From Variovorax sp. 679 (GTDB lineage: Bacteria; Pseudomonadota; Gammaproteobacteria; Burkholderiales; Burkholderiaceae_C), in the NCBI RefSeq assembly GCF_003952185.1, contig NZ_RXFS01000003.1, positions 372,001-436,000 on the forward strand: DNA of 64,000 nt, read 5' to 3'. Below, piece by piece: positions 18,331-28,403 of the stretch. Under the pieces are notes generated by a model. That model did no database searches and had not been told where the DNA came from. It saw only the letters and a program-made list of their open reading frames with translations. Within the stretch, counting starts at the first letter, position 1. Every line of letters begins with the position of its first letter. A program made the translations under genes and the position numbers.

Positions 18331-19815
18331 TTGAACAAGAAAGCAGTTTTGGGAGTCCTGGCAGCCGCCATCGCCGTCGCCTACGGCGGCAGCACCTGGT
18401 GGGCCGGATCGCAGATCAAGTCGCGCTACGACACCGCGCTGGACGAGCTGCCGAAGCAGACCGCGCTGGTTCGCGTGATCGAACGCAAGTACGAGCGCGG
18501 CTTCTTCGGTGCCGTCAGCACCGTCACGCTGGAAATCGGCTGCGCGGCCGATGCCGCCGCCAGCCAGCCGGCCGCCGGCGCGGAAGAGGAAGCGGAAGAC
18601 GGCGAGGAAGACGCCGACGCCATCAAGCCGCCGAAGCAGCTGCGCCTGACCATCCGCGACACCATCCACCACGGCCCGCTGGCCGGCGGTACGCTGGCGG
18701 CCGCCACCATCGACAGCGAACTGGTGCTCGACGCCAAGGCCCAGGCCGAGGCGAAGAAGCTGTTCGGCGAAGCCAGGCCCGTGTCCGCCCGCACCAAGGT
18801 CGGCTTCAACGGTGCCTTCACGACCGACCTGACCGTCGCCCCCGCGAAGCTGGCCGAAGAGGGCAAGGGCAAGCTCGACTGGCAGGGCATGCAGGCCCGC
18901 GTCGAAGTCAACGCCGCGCGCACCCAGGCACGCTACGACCTGACGATGCCCGGCCTGGACTTCAGCGAGGCAAAGAGCGGCGTGACCATGAAGATGGGCA
19001 AGCTCGTCGCCAAGGCCGACATGGACAGCAGCGCCGGCTGGATCCTGGCCACCGGCAAGACCGAGGGCAAGCTCGACACGCTGGAGTTCGCCGTCAAGAA
19101 GAAGGCGGCCGAGGAGGGCTCGGAACCACCGAAGGCCCTGCCCACCGTCCTGCTCCAGAACATCGACCTGGTGGGCGACGCGAGCACCAAGGACGGCCTC
19201 TACGCCTCCAGCGCCACGCTCAAGGGCTCCGGCAAGATCGGCGAGACCAGGATCGACAAGTTCGAGCTGACCAGCGGCGGACGCCGCATCCACGCCGCCG
19301 GCTACAAGAAGCTGGCCGACGCCTGGATGCAGTCCAGCGCAGCCAACAGCTGCGGCAAGGGCGGCAGCAAGGCCTCGCAGGCGGCCATGCAGGCGCTGAT
19401 GGAGCAGCTCACGCCCGACCTCAAGGCCATGGCCAAGTACGCGCCCGAGGCCGGCATCGACAAGCTGCTGGTCGAGATCGACGGCAAGCGCGCCGAACTC
19501 GGCTACTCGGTCGGCATGGCCGGCGTGACCGACGAAGACCTGCAGCTGCCGGGCACGGCGCTGATGATGAAGCGCGGCGTGCTCAAGGCCCACGCGCGAC
19601 TGCCCATGAAGTGGATCGAGAAGCTGGCCGAAACCGGCGCCGAGAGCGGCCAGACGCCTCCGCCCGAAATGGTGGCCGGGCTGGTCGAACAGGGCGAGGA
19701 GAAGGGCTTCGTGAAGCGCGACGGTGACGACGTCACCGCCCAGGTCGAGTTCAGCGAAGGCGCCCTGAAGGTCAACGGCAAGCCGCTGGGCGGAATGGGT
19801 GGCGCTGGCAAGTAA
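18331..19815 (+). CDS. DUF945/YdgA-like envelope protein
   Basis: Function unknown; it resembles the YdgA/DUF945 family of inner-membrane-anchored proteins facing the periplasm. From TTG at 18331 (LNKKAVLGVLAAAIAV) it has 494 residues with one N-terminal hydrophobic segment (about residues 5-20), then the family-like segment WWAGSQIKSRYD and a long beta-rich, repetitive soluble part. The same frame is open from a GTG at 18238 next to a GGAGGG, which would put about 31 unrelated residues in front of the hydrophobic anchor; the TTG is preferred because it places the anchor at the N-terminus. Transcription ends at a strong terminator just downstream. Confidence 0.65.
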   Translation: MNKKAVLGVLAAAIAVAYGGSTWWAGSQIKSRYDTALDELPKQTALVRVIERKYERGFFGAVSTVTLEIGCAADAAASQPAAGAEEEAEDGEEDADAIKPPKQLRLTIRDTIHHGPLAGGTLAAATIDSELVLDAKAQAEAKKLFGEARPVSARTKVGFNGAFTTDLTVAPAKLAEEGKGKLDWQGMQARVEVNAARTQARYDLTMPGLDFSEAKSGVTMKMGKLVAKADMDSSAGWILATGKTEGKLDTLEFAVKKKAAEEGSEPPKALPTVLLQNIDLVGDASTKDGLYASSATLKGSGKIGETRIDKFELTSGGRRIHAAGYKKLADAWMQSSAANSCGKGGSKASQAAMQALMEQLTPDLKAMAKYAPEAGIDKLLVEIDGKRAELGYSVGMAGVTDEDLQLPGTALMMKRGVLKAHARLPMKWIEKLAETGAESGQTPPPEMVAGLVEQGEEKGFVKRDGDDVTAQVEFSEGALKVNGKPLGGMGGAGK

Positions 19816-19835
19816 AGCCGCCCTGCCCCAATGAC

Positions 19836-19872
19836 AAACGGCGCTGGCCTCCTGGGGCCAGCGCCGTTTTTT
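19836..19872 (+). terminator. Rho-independent terminator
   Basis: A 14-bp stem (19836-19849 with 19856-19869, core ACGGCGCTGGCC) closes a 6-base loop (TCCTGG) and runs into six T residues. It ends the plus-strand DUF945 gene just before the convergent CobW-family gene. The opposite strand has only three T residues after the stem, so it may also slow transcription from the other side. Confidence 0.92.
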
Positions 19873-19893
19873 CAGGAAGCCTTCAGTTCAGGC

Positions 19894-20949
19894 TCAGACC
19901 AGGCACTGCTCCAGCCCCTGCTCGAGGATTTCTCGCGGCAGTTCGATGCCGATGAACACCATGCGGCTCTGGCGCGCCTCGTCCTTGCCCCATTCCGGGC
20001 CCAGGTCGCTGCCCATGAGCTGGTGCACGCCCTGGAAGATCACCTTGCGCTCGGTGCCCTTCATGTTCAGCACGCCCTTGTAGCGCAGCATGCGCGGGCC
20101 GTAGATGTTGACGATCGCGCCCAGGAAGTCTTCCAGCTTGGCCGGGTCGAAGGCGCGGTCGGCCTTGTAGACGAAGCTCTTGACGTCGTCGTCCGTGTGG
20201 TGATGGTGGCCGTGGCCGCCTTCGTGCTTGTGCGAGGGGTGGTCGCAATGCTCGCCATGCGCGTGGTCATGGTCGTGATGGTCGTGGTCGTCTTCCTTGA
20301 GGAAGTCGGGGTCGATGTCCAGCTTGGCGTTCAGGTTGAAGCCGCGCAGGTCGAAGATGTCCTTCAGCGGCACATCGCCGAAGTGCGCCTTCTGCTGCGG
20401 CGCGCGCGGGTTCATGTGCTTCAGGCGGTGGATGAGCGCCTCGGTTTCCTCGGCCGACACCAGCTCGCTCTTGCTGATGAAGATCTGGTCGGCAAAGCCC
20501 ACCTGGCGGCGCGCTTCCTGGCGGTCGTTGAGCTGCTGCGGCGCGTGCTTGGCGTCCACCAGCGTGAGGATCGAGTCGAGCAGGTAGCTCTCGGCGATCT
20601 CGTCGTCCATGAAGAAGGTCTGGGCCACGGGGCCGGGGTCGGCCAGGCCGGTGGTCTCGATCACCACGCGGTCGAAGTCGAGCAGGCCCTGGCGCTTCTT
20701 GGCGGCCAGCAGTTGCAGCGCCTCGCGCAGGTCTTCGCGGATGGTGCAGCAGACGCAGCCGTTGCTCATCTGCACGATCTGCTCCTTCGACTCGGTCACG
20801 AGGATGTCGCTGTCGATGTTCTCCTCACCGAACTCGTTCTCGATGACCGCGATCTTCTGGCCGTGGGCCTCGGTCAGGATGCGTTTGAGCAGCGTGGTCT
20901 TGCCCGAGCCGAGAAAGCCGGTGAGGATGGTCGCGGGGATGAGGGCCAT
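19894..20949 (-). CDS. CobW/COG0523-family metallochaperone GTPase
   Basis: G3E-family P-loop GTPase expected to deliver a metal, often zinc or cobalt, to target proteins in the cytoplasm. The 351-residue protein has Walker A GFLGSGKTT (residues 11-19), the metal-binding CxCC motif in NGCVCCTIRED (Cys65, Cys67, Cys68), a TTGLADP switch, and SKSELV for guanine recognition. A run of His and Asp at about residues 222-258 separates the GTPase domain from the C-terminal CobW domain and probably binds or buffers metal. No Zur-type palindrome was recognised upstream, so the metal stays undetermined. Confidence 0.88.
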   Translation of the reverse strand: MALIPATILTGFLGSGKTTLLKRILTEAHGQKIAVIENEFGEENIDSDILVTESKEQIVQMSNGCVCCTIREDLREALQLLAAKKRQGLLDFDRVVIETTGLADPGPVAQTFFMDDEIAESYLLDSILTLVDAKHAPQQLNDRQEARRQVGFADQIFISKSELVSAEETEALIHRLKHMNPRAPQQKAHFGDVPLKDIFDLRGFNLNAKLDIDPDFLKEDDHDHHDHDHAHGEHCDHPSHKHEGGHGHHHHTDDDVKSFVYKADRAFDPAKLEDFLGAIVNIYGPRMLRYKGVLNMKGTERKVIFQGVHQLMGSDLGPEWGKDEARQSRMVFIGIELPREILEQGLEQCLV

Positions 20950-21058
20950 GGAATTGGTGCTCCGGAAGCGGAAAACAGGAAATGGGGGCCGAAAAAGGCG
21001 CGGCCCGGCAGTTTAGCCAATGCCACTGAGTTGCGTTGGTGGCAGGGTCAAGCCGGCA

Positions 21059-22273
21059 TTACACGGGCTTCCTGACCACCACCAGGCCCTTCAGGTACTC
21101 GCCCTCCGGAAACTCGATGGTCATCGGGTGGTCGGGCGCCGCGCCCAGGCGCTCGGCGATGTAGCCGTCCACGCCGGCATCGAGCCCCGCCGAGGCCACG
21201 ATCTTGTGGAACAGGTCGGCGCTGATGCCGCCCGAGCACGAGAAGGTCAGCAGCACGCCGCCCGGCTCCAGGATCTTGAGCGCCAGGCGGTTGATGTCCT
21301 TGTAGGCCCGCGCGGCGCGCTCGGCGTGCGCCACCGTGGGCGCGAACTTGGGCGGGTCGAGCACGATGGCGTCGAAGGTGCGGCCCTGGTCGATGAAGTC
21401 GCGCAGCACGGTGTTGACGTTGGCGTCGAGAAACTCGGTCTCGATGCCCTGCCCCTCGAAGCCATTGAGCGCGAGGTGGCCCCGCGCCCGCTCCAGCGCC
21501 GGCAGCGAGGAGTCGACCGACACCAGCTGCGCGCCCTGCAGCGCATCCGCCGCCTTCAGCCCCGCCAGCGCCGCCACCGTGAACCCACCCGTGTAGCAGA
21601 AGCAGTTCAGCACGCGCCGGAAGCGCCGGTGCTGCGCCAGTTCGGCAAAACGCTGGCGGCTGTCGCGCTGGTCGAGGTAGAAGCCGGTCTTGTGGCCGGT
21701 GGCGACGTCGAGCGACAGCTTCCAGCCATGCTCGCGGATGACGATCTCGGTCGGCCCCTCCCCGCGCAGCCAGCCCGTGACCGGCTTCAGGCCCTCGCGC
21801 TCGCGGCCGCTGGCGTCGGAACGCTCGTAGAGCTTCGAAAGGCCCGTGGCCTCGAGCAGCGCGTCGGCCAGCACGCCCTTCCAGCGCTCCACCCCGGCCG
21901 ACAGAAACTGCGCCACCAGCGTATCGCCGTAGCGGTCGACGATCAGTCCCGGCAGCCCGTCGGCCTCGCCATGCACCAGCCGCACGCCATCGCTCTGCAG
22001 GTCGAACAGGCCGCGCGCGTTCACGGCGCGGGCGCACAGCGATGCAAGGAAGGCCGCGTCGATGCGCTGCGTCTCGACAAAGCTCCAGGCCCGCGCACGG
22101 ATCTTGGAAAGCGGGCTGAAGGCAGCCCATGCGAGAAAAGCGCCGTCGTGCGACTCGACGCGCACCGTCTCGCCGGAGTCGGCGCCGCCGCGCGCGATGG
22201 CGGATTCGAAGACCCATGGATGGCGGCGCTGCATCGAGCGCTCTTTGCCGGGTTTGAGGCGAAGGGTTTTCAT
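21059..22273 (-). CDS. rlmI: 23S rRNA (cytosine-1962-C5)-methyltransferase RlmI
   Basis: Class I SAM-dependent methyltransferase with an N-terminal PUA domain, acting on 23S rRNA C1962. The start MKTLRLKPGKERS gives 404 residues. The PUA segment RRHPWVFESAI is followed by the EEHD-like domain, the SAM-binding LNCFCYTGGFTVAAL, and the catalytic region VLDPPKFAP with FSCSGG downstream, where the second Cys is the expected nucleophile. The frame extends 15 codons upstream into xerC, but the chosen ATG fits the family. It follows xerC by 13 bases. Confidence 0.92.
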   Translation of the reverse strand: MKTLRLKPGKERSMQRRHPWVFESAIARGGADSGETVRVESHDGAFLAWAAFSPLSKIRARAWSFVETQRIDAAFLASLCARAVNARGLFDLQSDGVRLVHGEADGLPGLIVDRYGDTLVAQFLSAGVERWKGVLADALLEATGLSKLYERSDASGREREGLKPVTGWLRGEGPTEIVIREHGWKLSLDVATGHKTGFYLDQRDSRQRFAELAQHRRFRRVLNCFCYTGGFTVAALAGLKAADALQGAQLVSVDSSLPALERARGHLALNGFEGQGIETEFLDANVNTVLRDFIDQGRTFDAIVLDPPKFAPTVAHAERAARAYKDINRLALKILEPGGVLLTFSCSGGISADLFHKIVASAGLDAGVDGYIAERLGAAPDHPMTIEFPEGEYLKGLVVVRKPV

Positions 22274-22286
22274 TGTTCCTGCTTGC

Positions 22287-23294
22287 TTACTTGTCTTTGT
22301 CTTCCCTGGCCTTGGCACGCGGATGTGCCGCGTCGTACACCTTGGCCAGATGCTGGAAATCCAGCCGCGTATAGACCTGCGTGGTCGCGATGTTGGCGTG
22401 GCCCAGCAGCTCCTGCACCGCGCGCAGGTCGCTGCTCGACTGCAGCACGTGGCTGGCGAAGGAATGGCGCAGCATGTGCGGGTGCACCGGCGCCGCGAGG
22501 CCGGCCTTCAGGCTGCGCTCGCGCAGCAGCTTCCAAACCGCCTGCGACGACATCCGCATGCCCTTGGCGCTGATGAAGAGCGCGCCAGCCGCCTGCGGGT
22601 CGCGCAGCCGGGCTGTCGTCAGCCCGGCGCAGTCGTCGCGCACCGCGAGCCAGTCGCGCACCGCCTCGGCCGCCTTGCTGCCCATCGGCACGATGCGGCG
22701 CTTGCTGCCCTTGCCGAGCACGCTGGCTTCCAGCGCATCGAGATCGATCCAGCCCCGCGCCGTGTTGCTCGCCTGCGCATCGAGCCCCGTGAGCTCGCTC
22801 ACGCGCAGGCCGCAGCCGTAGAGCACCTCGACGATGGCGCCGTCCCGCGCCTCGGTCCACGGGTCGGCCTCGGGGTCGTAGAGCTCGGCGAGGCGCACCG
22901 CGTCGTCCACCCCCAGGGCCTTGGGCAGCGGCCGGCCGGCCTTGGGTGCGTGCACGTCCTGCACCGGGTTGAAGCCGATCAGCCCCTCGTGCCCCAGCCA
23001 GCGGTAGAAGCTGCGCCAGCACGACAGCACCAACGCGATGCCGCGCGGCTCGCGCCCTGCGCTGTGCAACTGCGCCATCCAGCGGCGGACGTGGGCTGTC
23101 TGCACCCGGTCCAGCGGCAGCTTCGCCTCTGCGGCGTGCTCGCGCAGCGACTGCAGGTGAAAGGCATAGAGCTCGACCGTGCGCGCCGCCAGACGGCGCT
23201 CCACGCGCACGTGCTCCAGGTATTTTTCGATCCAGTCCGGGGAAGTCGTCGGAGCGGATGCAGCCGGGTCAGAAGAGATACCCATGCCCGGCAT
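22287..23294 (-). CDS. xerC: Tyrosine recombinase XerC
   Basis: Site-specific recombinase that with XerD resolves chromosome dimers at dif. The 335-residue protein has the N-terminal SAM-like DNA-binding domain (about 20-105) and the catalytic domain with Arg164 (GCGLRVSEL), Lys196 (GKGSKRR), the HxxR pair His273/Arg276, His299 (LLGHA) and nucleophile Tyr308 (TTQVYTR). Position in a dapF-DUF484-xerC block, as in many proteobacteria, supports a housekeeping XerC over a phage integrase. Its start overlaps the end of the preceding YdcF-like gene by 26 bases. Confidence 0.94.
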   Translation of the reverse strand: MPGMGISSDPAASAPTTSPDWIEKYLEHVRVERRLAARTVELYAFHLQSLREHAAEAKLPLDRVQTAHVRRWMAQLHSAGREPRGIALVLSCWRSFYRWLGHEGLIGFNPVQDVHAPKAGRPLPKALGVDDAVRLAELYDPEADPWTEARDGAIVEVLYGCGLRVSELTGLDAQASNTARGWIDLDALEASVLGKGSKRRIVPMGSKAAEAVRDWLAVRDDCAGLTTARLRDPQAAGALFISAKGMRMSSQAVWKLLRERSLKAGLAAPVHPHMLRHSFASHVLQSSSDLRAVQELLGHANIATTQVYTRLDFQHLAKVYDAAHPRAKAREDKDK

Positions 23295-23904
23295 TGTTGA
23301 TGATGGCCGCCGGCTCGCGCAATGCGCCCTTCGAGAACGGCCCGAGCGCCTGCCAGCAGGAAGTGGGTGCCGCCGCGTACTGCACGTCGAAGCTCTTGTC
23401 GAAGCCGCTCATCTTCACCAGCCGCTCGATGCGCCACAGGTGGAAAGGCTCCGACACGATGACCACGCTGCGCACGCCGGCCGCCAGCAGCAGCGGGCGC
23501 GACAGCGACAGGTTCAGCCGGGTGGAAGTCGATGCCGGCTCCAGCACCATCGGCCCCGTGAATCCCGAGGCGATGGCGTGCTCCTGCATCGTGATGGCCT
23601 CGATGCGGCTGTCCTCGGAATCCACGCCGCCCGAGAAGGCCAGTTGCCTGACCAGCCCGGCCCGCGCCAGTCCCAGGGCCGTGTCGACCCGCCCGGTGAG
23701 GCACGGGTGCGGCTTGCCGTCGAGGTACGCGCGGCTGCCGAGCACCAGCGCCGCGTCGGCCGGGCGTTGCGGCGGGTGCGCCAGCAGCTCCTCGGCATGC
23801 CCCCAGATGAAAGCCCCGATGGCCGCATACGCCAGCGCCACGACCAGCAACCCGCCGGCCAACGCGACCTGCCAGGGCCGCCGCAACCAGCGCGGGCGCT
23901 TCAA
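23269..23904 (-). CDS. YdcF/SanA-family (DUF218) membrane protein
   Basis: DUF218-domain protein with one N-terminal membrane segment (about residues 12-33) and an exported or cytoplasmic Rossmann-like domain; relatives include SanA and ElyC, linked to envelope integrity, but the reaction is not settled. The family signature appears as ALVLGSRAY with LAFSGG further on, and VVIVSEPFHLWR follows. The likely start is TTG at 23904, which overlaps the stop of the DUF484 gene (TTGA) and gives 211 residues. It is inserted between DUF484 and xerC, which are often direct neighbours. Confidence 0.8.
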   Translation of the reverse strand: MKRPRWLRRPWQVALAGGLLVVALAYAAIGAFIWGHAEELLAHPPQRPADAALVLGSRAYLDGKPHPCLTGRVDTALGLARAGLVRQLAFSGGVDSEDSRIEAITMQEHAIASGFTGPMVLEPASTSTRLNLSLSRPLLLAAGVRSVVIVSEPFHLWRIERLVKMSGFDKSFDVQYAAAPTSCWQALGPFSKGALREPAAIINNAGHGYLF

Positions 23905-24605
23905 GGACGCAGCCGCGAAAGTCCGCCCGAGGCCAGCGTGGCGATGCGCTCGAGAAAATCGGTGCCCATCTCGGCGTTGAAGCGCTGCGCGTCGGGCGAC
24001 GCCAGCACCAGCAGGCCGAAGGCCGGCGATTCGGCGTCGGGGCGCAGCGGAATCAGCGCGATCGACATCGCGGCCTGCGGCTCCGGCAGCCAGTTGGCGG
24101 CTTCGAATCCCGAGTTGAGCCCGCAGTACGGCGAGGTCAGCGAGGTGGCCAGCGCCTTCACGTCGTCGCTCACCCACTGGGCGTACGCCTCGTTGAGGTA
24201 TTCGCTGCCGCAGTCCCACACCTTGATGGCCGTCTGCGGCACCAGGAACAGCGACTGCAGGTCGACCGCGATGCGGTACGGCAGGCTGCGCGGGTCGCGC
24301 GTTGTCAGAAGGCCGCTGGTCCAGCGCTGCAGGCGGTCGGCGATGACCACGTTTTCGGTGCCGTGGCGCACCATGTCCATCAGGCGATGCTCCAGCGCCT
24401 TGATCTTCTCGCGCAGCATCTCGGCCTGGCGCTCCTGCAGGCTCACGGCGCGGTTGCCGTGCGGGCTGGTGAGCTGCACCTGCGCCAGCAGCTGGGCATG
24501 GCGCTCGAAGAAGTCGGGCGTGTTCGCCAGGTAGTTGGCGATGTCGTCTTCAGTGATCGGATTCATGGCGTTGGCGTCGTTGTTGTTGCTCGTGAAGTTG
24601 GTCAT
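23901..24605 (-). CDS. DUF484 family protein
   Basis: Cytoplasmic protein of the DUF484 family, with a GAF-like fold of unknown ligand; in many proteobacteria it lies between dapF and xerC, as here. The sequence has the typical N-terminal motif [16 protein letters not shown], a helical segment with [15 protein letters not shown], and the GAF-like region ending [12 protein letters not shown]. The first ATG (24605) overlaps the dapF stop by ATGA and gives 234 residues; an ATG 13 codons later (MNPITEDD) is also credible. Confidence 0.88.
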   Translation of the reverse strand: MTNFTSNNNDANAMNPITEDDIANYLANTPDFFERHAQLLAQVQLTSPHGNRAVSLQERQAEMLREKIKALEHRLMDMVRHGTENVVIADRLQRWTSGLLTTRDPRSLPYRIAVDLQSLFLVPQTAIKVWDCGSEYLNEAYAQWVSDDVKALATSLTSPYCGLNSGFEAANWLPEPQAAMSIALIPLRPDAESPAFGLLVLASPDAQRFNAEMGTDFLERIATLASGGLSRLRP

Positions 24606-25477
24606 GGCAGCTCCGGTACCTCGATGTCTCCCTCGAAGACCGTGACGGCCGGCCCGGTCATCAGCACCGGCTGGCCCTCTCCCTGCCACTCGATCGTGAG
24701 GATGCCGCCGCGCGTCTGCACGTCGACCCGGCGCTCCAGCAGCCCGAGGCGGATGCCCGCCACCACCGCCGCGCAGGCGCCCGTGCCGCAGGCCAGCGTT
24801 TCGCCGGCGCCGCGCTCGAACACCCGCAGCCTGATGTTGGAGCGGTCGACCACCTGCATGAACCCGGCATTCACCCGCTGCGGAAAGCGCGGGTGGTGCT
24901 CGATCTGCGGCCCCTGCTCGGCCACGTGCGCCGTGTCGACGTTGTCGACCACCTGCACGGCGTGCGGGTTGCCCATCGACAGCACAGCTACGGAAACGAT
25001 AGCGGTGCCGGCGCGGGTGCCCAGGGCCAGGTGCCACTTGTGCCAGGCGCCTTCAGGCTGAGGGTCGAGCCCGGCGGTGTCGAAGGGCACGCGCGCGGGT
25101 TCGAAGATGGGGGCGCCCATGTCGACCGTCACGCGGCCGTCGGCGCCCATGCGGGGTTCGATCACGCCCGAGAGCGTCTGCACCCGCACCTGCTTCTTCT
25201 CGGTCAGGTGGTGTTCGCTGACGAAGCGCATGAAGCAGCGCGCGCCGTTGCCGCACTGCTCCACCTCGCCGCCATCGGAGTTGTGGATCACGTACTGGAA
25301 GTCGACGCCCTCGGCAGGCGAAGGCCGCACCGTGAGGATCTGGTCGGCGCCGACGCCGAAGTGGCGGTCGGCCAGAAAGCGGTATTGCGCGGCGCTGAGG
25401 CCCAGCGTGCCGCGCGTTTCGTCCAGCACGACGAAATCGTTGCCGGCTCCCTGCATTTTGGTAAAGCGGATTCGCAT
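24602..25477 (-). CDS. dapF: Diaminopimelate epimerase
   Basis: Converts LL- to meso-diaminopimelate, the precursor of lysine and of the stem-peptide residue that MurE adds. The start [17 protein letters not shown] is diagnostic and gives 291 residues. Both catalytic cysteines are present: the first in EQCGNGARC and the second in LACGTGACA, near the two ends of the active site. Substrate-binding segments such as HNSDGGE and SMGNPHAV are conserved. The frame stays open upstream without family similarity. It is the first gene of the dapF-DUF484-ydcF-xerC-rlmI run. Confidence 0.97.
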   Translation of the reverse strand: MRIRFTKMQGAGNDFVVLDETRGTLGLSAAQYRFLADRHFGVGADQILTVRPSPAEGVDFQYVIHNSDGGEVEQCGNGARCFMRFVSEHHLTEKKQVRVQTLSGVIEPRMGADGRVTVDMGAPIFEPARVPFDTAGLDPQPEGAWHKWHLALGTRAGTAIVSVAVLSMGNPHAVQVVDNVDTAHVAEQGPQIEHHPRFPQRVNAGFMQVVDRSNIRLRVFERGAGETLACGTGACAAVVAGIRLGLLERRVDVQTRGGILTIEWQGEGQPVLMTGPAVTVFEGDIEVPELP

Positions 25478-25557
25478 CCCGGGATTATCGCCACGGGCAC
25501 TGTCCCTGGCGACCATGGGCCCAAGCCCTCCCCTGCAGCGCCGGGAAGCAGGCCGCC

Positions 25558-25872
25558 TCAGAGACCGAGCAGTGCGCGGCCTTCGTCGGACAGCAGGTCG
25601 TGCGTTTCGGGGTGCGTGCGCATGTAGGCGGCGAACACGGGGCACTGCGCAACGACGCGCAGGCCGCGCTCGCGCGCGGAGGCCAGGCCCGCGAGCACCA
25701 GTTGCCTAGCGACGCCCTGGCCTTGCAGCGCCTCGGGCACCAGGGTGTGGACGAAAGTGATGACATCACCCGCAAGGGTGTAGATCGCGACCGCGCGTTC
25801 GCCTTGCGATGCGAACTCGAAACGGTGCTTCGACGGATTGTCCTGAACGACAGGGGGAGGAGGCGTGGTCAT
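25558..25872 (-). CDS. Small GNAT-type N-acetyltransferase (YidJ/COG2388 type)
   Basis: Short acetyltransferase-like protein of 104 residues (start [10 protein letters not shown]). It has beta strands, the acetyl-CoA loop [10 protein letters not shown] and a C-terminal [12 protein letters not shown] segment, as in the small COG2388 group. The substrate is unknown. The frame extends to 25926, but an ATG at 25872 gives the usual size. It follows the alpha/beta hydrolase gene by 60 bases on the same strand and may be the last gene of that operon. Confidence 0.78.
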   Translation of the reverse strand: MTTPPPPVVQDNPSKHRFEFASQGERAVAIYTLAGDVITFVHTLVPEALQGQGVARQLVLAGLASARERGLRVVAQCPVFAAYMRTHPETHDLLSDEGRALLGL

Positions 25873-25932
25873 GAAGAGGGTCTCGGGTGGGGAAGGTGGC
25901 GTCCGCGCATGCGCCGCGAACGCCATGGACGA

Positions 25933-26754
25933 TCAGCCCTGGATGAACGCCAGCAGATCGGCGTTCACCTGGTCCTTGTGGGTGGTGCAGGTGGCGTGCG
26001 GCGCGCCTGCGTAGACCTTGAGCTGGCTGCCCTTGATCATCTCGGCCGCGAGCTTGCCGGTGGCCTCGAAGGGCACGACCTGGTCGTCATCGCCGTGGAT
26101 CACGAGCGTGGGCACGTCGATCCTTGCCATGTCGGGGCGGAAGTCGGTTTCCGAGAATGCGGTCACGCAGTCGATGGCGGCCTTGATCGAGGCCTGCAGC
26201 GCGATCTGCAGGGTCTGCTTGAAGACGCCCTGCGACACCTTGGCGCCGGGGCGGTTGGTGCCGTAGAAGAGCGTGCTGAAGTCGTCGAGGAACTGCGGAC
26301 GATCGGCGGCCAGACCGGCGCGGATGCCTGCGAACAGCGAGGCGTCGGGGCCCACCGGGTGGTCGGCCGTCTTCATGAACAGCGGCGTCACGGCGCTGAT
26401 GAGCGCGAGCCTGGCCACGCGAGCGCTGCCCTTGCGCGCGATGTAGCGCGTCACGTCGCCGCCGCCCATCGAGAAGCCCGCGAGGACCACGTCCTTCAGG
26501 TCGAGCTTCTCGATCAGCTCGGCGATGTCGTCGGCGAAGGTGTCGTAGTCATAGCCCGTCCACGGCTGGCTCGAACGGCCGAAGCCGCGCCGGTCGAACG
26601 CGATCACCCGATAGCCGCGTTCCGCGAAGAACAGCATCTGGGCATCCCACATGTCGGCGCTGAGCGGCCAACCGTGGCTGAAGAGAATGGGCTGGCCCGA
26701 GCCCCAGTCCTTGTAGTAGAGCTCGGTGCCGTCGCGCAGTGTGAGTGTGGTCAT
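25933..26754 (-). CDS. Alpha/beta hydrolase, non-haem chloroperoxidase/arylesterase type
   Basis: A 273-residue alpha/beta hydrolase close to the cofactor-free haloperoxidase and arylesterase group. The oxyanion segment FSHGWPL, the nucleophile elbow GFSMGGG, the acid [12 protein letters not shown] and the final histidine in [11 protein letters not shown] are all present and in order. No signal peptide is seen, so it is probably cytoplasmic. It lies at the distal end of a minus-strand gene run with an MFS exporter, DoxX and an amidohydrolase; an ester or lactone substrate linked to that set is likely but not identified. Confidence 0.85.
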   Translation of the reverse strand: MTTLTLRDGTELYYKDWGSGQPILFSHGWPLSADMWDAQMLFFAERGYRVIAFDRRGFGRSSQPWTGYDYDTFADDIAELIEKLDLKDVVLAGFSMGGGDVTRYIARKGSARVARLALISAVTPLFMKTADHPVGPDASLFAGIRAGLAADRPQFLDDFSTLFYGTNRPGAKVSQGVFKQTLQIALQASIKAAIDCVTAFSETDFRPDMARIDVPTLVIHGDDDQVVPFEATGKLAAEMIKGSQLKVYAGAPHATCTTHKDQVNADLLAFIQG

Positions 26755-26801
26755 GGTTTTTCCAGTGAAGTGAAGTGAATGAACGAAGGAACGAAGGGAA
26801 A

Positions 26802-28403
26802 TCAGAGCGCAAGAAAGTGATGCACCTCGGGCTTGCCCGGCCCGATGTGGAAACGCAGTACGTCGCTCTGCAGGTCGGCGTCGGCATGCGACACGCGGTG
26901 GTGCTGGCGCAGGTGCTCCGCCCACGATTCGACGAGGAACCACTCCATCACCCGCTCCGCATCGGCCGTGTGCTCGTGCACGCCCCAGGCGTAGGCGCCG
27001 TCGCGGCGGCGTTCGAGCGACAGGCGCTTCATCGCATCCAGGAACGCAGGGCGGTCCTCCTTGCGGATGCGGTACTCGACCTGGATCATCACCGGCCCGC
27101 GGTCGTGCGCCACCGGCTCGGCCAGCAGCGGTTCCGGCCAGTGGTTCGAGGCCTGCAGGTCGGCCTCGCCGGCCGGCAGACGCACGCGGTGGAAGACCAG
27201 GCCCGTCACCACCAGCCCGACCGCGCCGGCCACCAGCGTCATCGGCACGCCGATCTGCTGCGCCACCAGGCCCCAGCCCAGGCTGCCGGCGGCCATGGCG
27301 CCGTTGAACACCGTCAGGTACACGGCCAGGCCGCGCCCGCGCACCCAGTTCGGCAGGATCGACTGGGCCACGCTGTTGAGCGTGGTCAGCGCCACGATCC
27401 AGCCCAGGCCCAGTACCAGCAGCAGCGCCACGGCCAGCCACTTGGGCGGCGCGAAGACCAAGGCGCCCATCACCGCGGCTGTGAGCAGCGAGGCAAGAAG
27501 CATCATCCCGTCGGCATCGAGCCGGGCACGCAGGCGCGGCATCACCAATGCACCGCCGATGGCGCCCGCGCCCACCGCGCCGAGCAACACGCCGTAGAAG
27601 CCGGCACTGCCGCCGAGCATCTGGCGCGCCACCAGCGGCAGCAGCGCCCACACCGAGCTGGCGAACAGGAAGAACACAGCCGCGCGCAGCAGCACCACAT
27701 GCAACTCCTTGCTGGCGCGGGTGTAGCGCAGGCCGGCTCGGAAGGCGCCCAGGAAGTTCTCCGACAGGCCGCTGTCGGCCGGCGCCGGGCGTTTCCACCA
27801 CAGCAGCACCGCGATCACGAACACATAGCTCAGCACGTCGACGCCGTAGGTGGCCGCCGCGCCGAAGCTCGCGAGGATCAGCCCGCCCGCCGCCGGTCCG
27901 ATGGAGCGCGCGATGTTGATGCCCAGCGAGTTCAGCGCCACCGCGCCCTTCAGGTCCGCGCGCGGCACCAGCTCGGGCACGATCGACTGCCAGGTCGGCC
28001 CCATCAGCGCCGCGCCGATGCCGCCCACGAAGGTCAGCGCGATCAGGTATTCCACCGTCAGCGAGCCGGTGTGCGAGAGCACCAGCAGCGCGCCGCTCAC
28101 GGCCGCCAGCACCAGCTGCACGAAGATCAGGAAGCGCCGCCGGTCGAGGATGTCCGACAGCACGCCCGCCGGAATCGCCAGCAGGAAGATCGGCAGCGTG
28201 GCCGCCGTCTGGATCAGCGCCACCGCCGTCGGGTTGGCCGACAGGTCGGTAACCAGCCACGAACTGGCCACGTCGCGCATGAAGCTGCCGATGTTGCCGA
28301 GCACCGTGGCGGCCCACAGCACCGCGAAGACCGGCTGGCGAAGAGGCGCAAAGGCTCCGGGTTGCGGTGCCGACGCTGTTGCGCCGTGCGAGGTGTCAGA
28401 CAT
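26802..28403 (-). CDS. MFS_3-family exporter with C-terminal monooxygenase-like domain
   Basis: Major facilitator of the MFS_3 (EntS-like) group, 533 residues with about twelve membrane segments up to residue 400. Typical features include [15 protein letters not shown] in helix 1 and [11 protein letters not shown] in the first cytoplasmic loop. Residues from about 425 form a soluble tail ([20 protein letters not shown]) that looks like an antibiotic-biosynthesis-monooxygenase-type ferredoxin-like domain, known in this transporter subfamily. It overlaps the DoxX gene by 8 bases. The substrate is unknown; export of a small organic compound is the safest reading. Confidence 0.85.
   Translation of the reverse strand: MSDTSHGATASAPQPGAFAPLRQPVFAVLWAATVLGNIGSFMRDVASSWLVTDLSANPTAVALIQTAATLPIFLLAIPAGVLSDILDRRRFLIFVQLVLAAVSGALLVLSHTGSLTVEYLIALTFVGGIGAALMGPTWQSIVPELVPRADLKGAVALNSLGINIARSIGPAAGGLILASFGAAATYGVDVLSYVFVIAVLLWWKRPAPADSGLSENFLGAFRAGLRYTRASKELHVVLLRAAVFFLFASSVWALLPLVARQMLGGSAGFYGVLLGAVGAGAIGGALVMPRLRARLDADGMMLLASLLTAAVMGALVFAPPKWLAVALLLVLGLGWIVALTTLNSVAQSILPNWVRGRGLAVYLTVFNGAMAAGSLGWGLVAQQIGVPMTLVAGAVGLVVTGLVFHRVRLPAGEADLQASNHWPEPLLAEPVAHDRGPVMIQVEYRIRKEDRPAFLDAMKRLSLERRRDGAYAWGVHEHTADAERVMEWFLVESWAEHLRQHHRVSHADADLQSDVLRFHIGPGKPEVHHFLAL

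Noticed and set aside
22287..23294. Phage integrase and a mobile element edge
   Set aside because: The recombinase sits in the conserved dapF-DUF484-xerC block with no phage genes or attachment repeats nearby.
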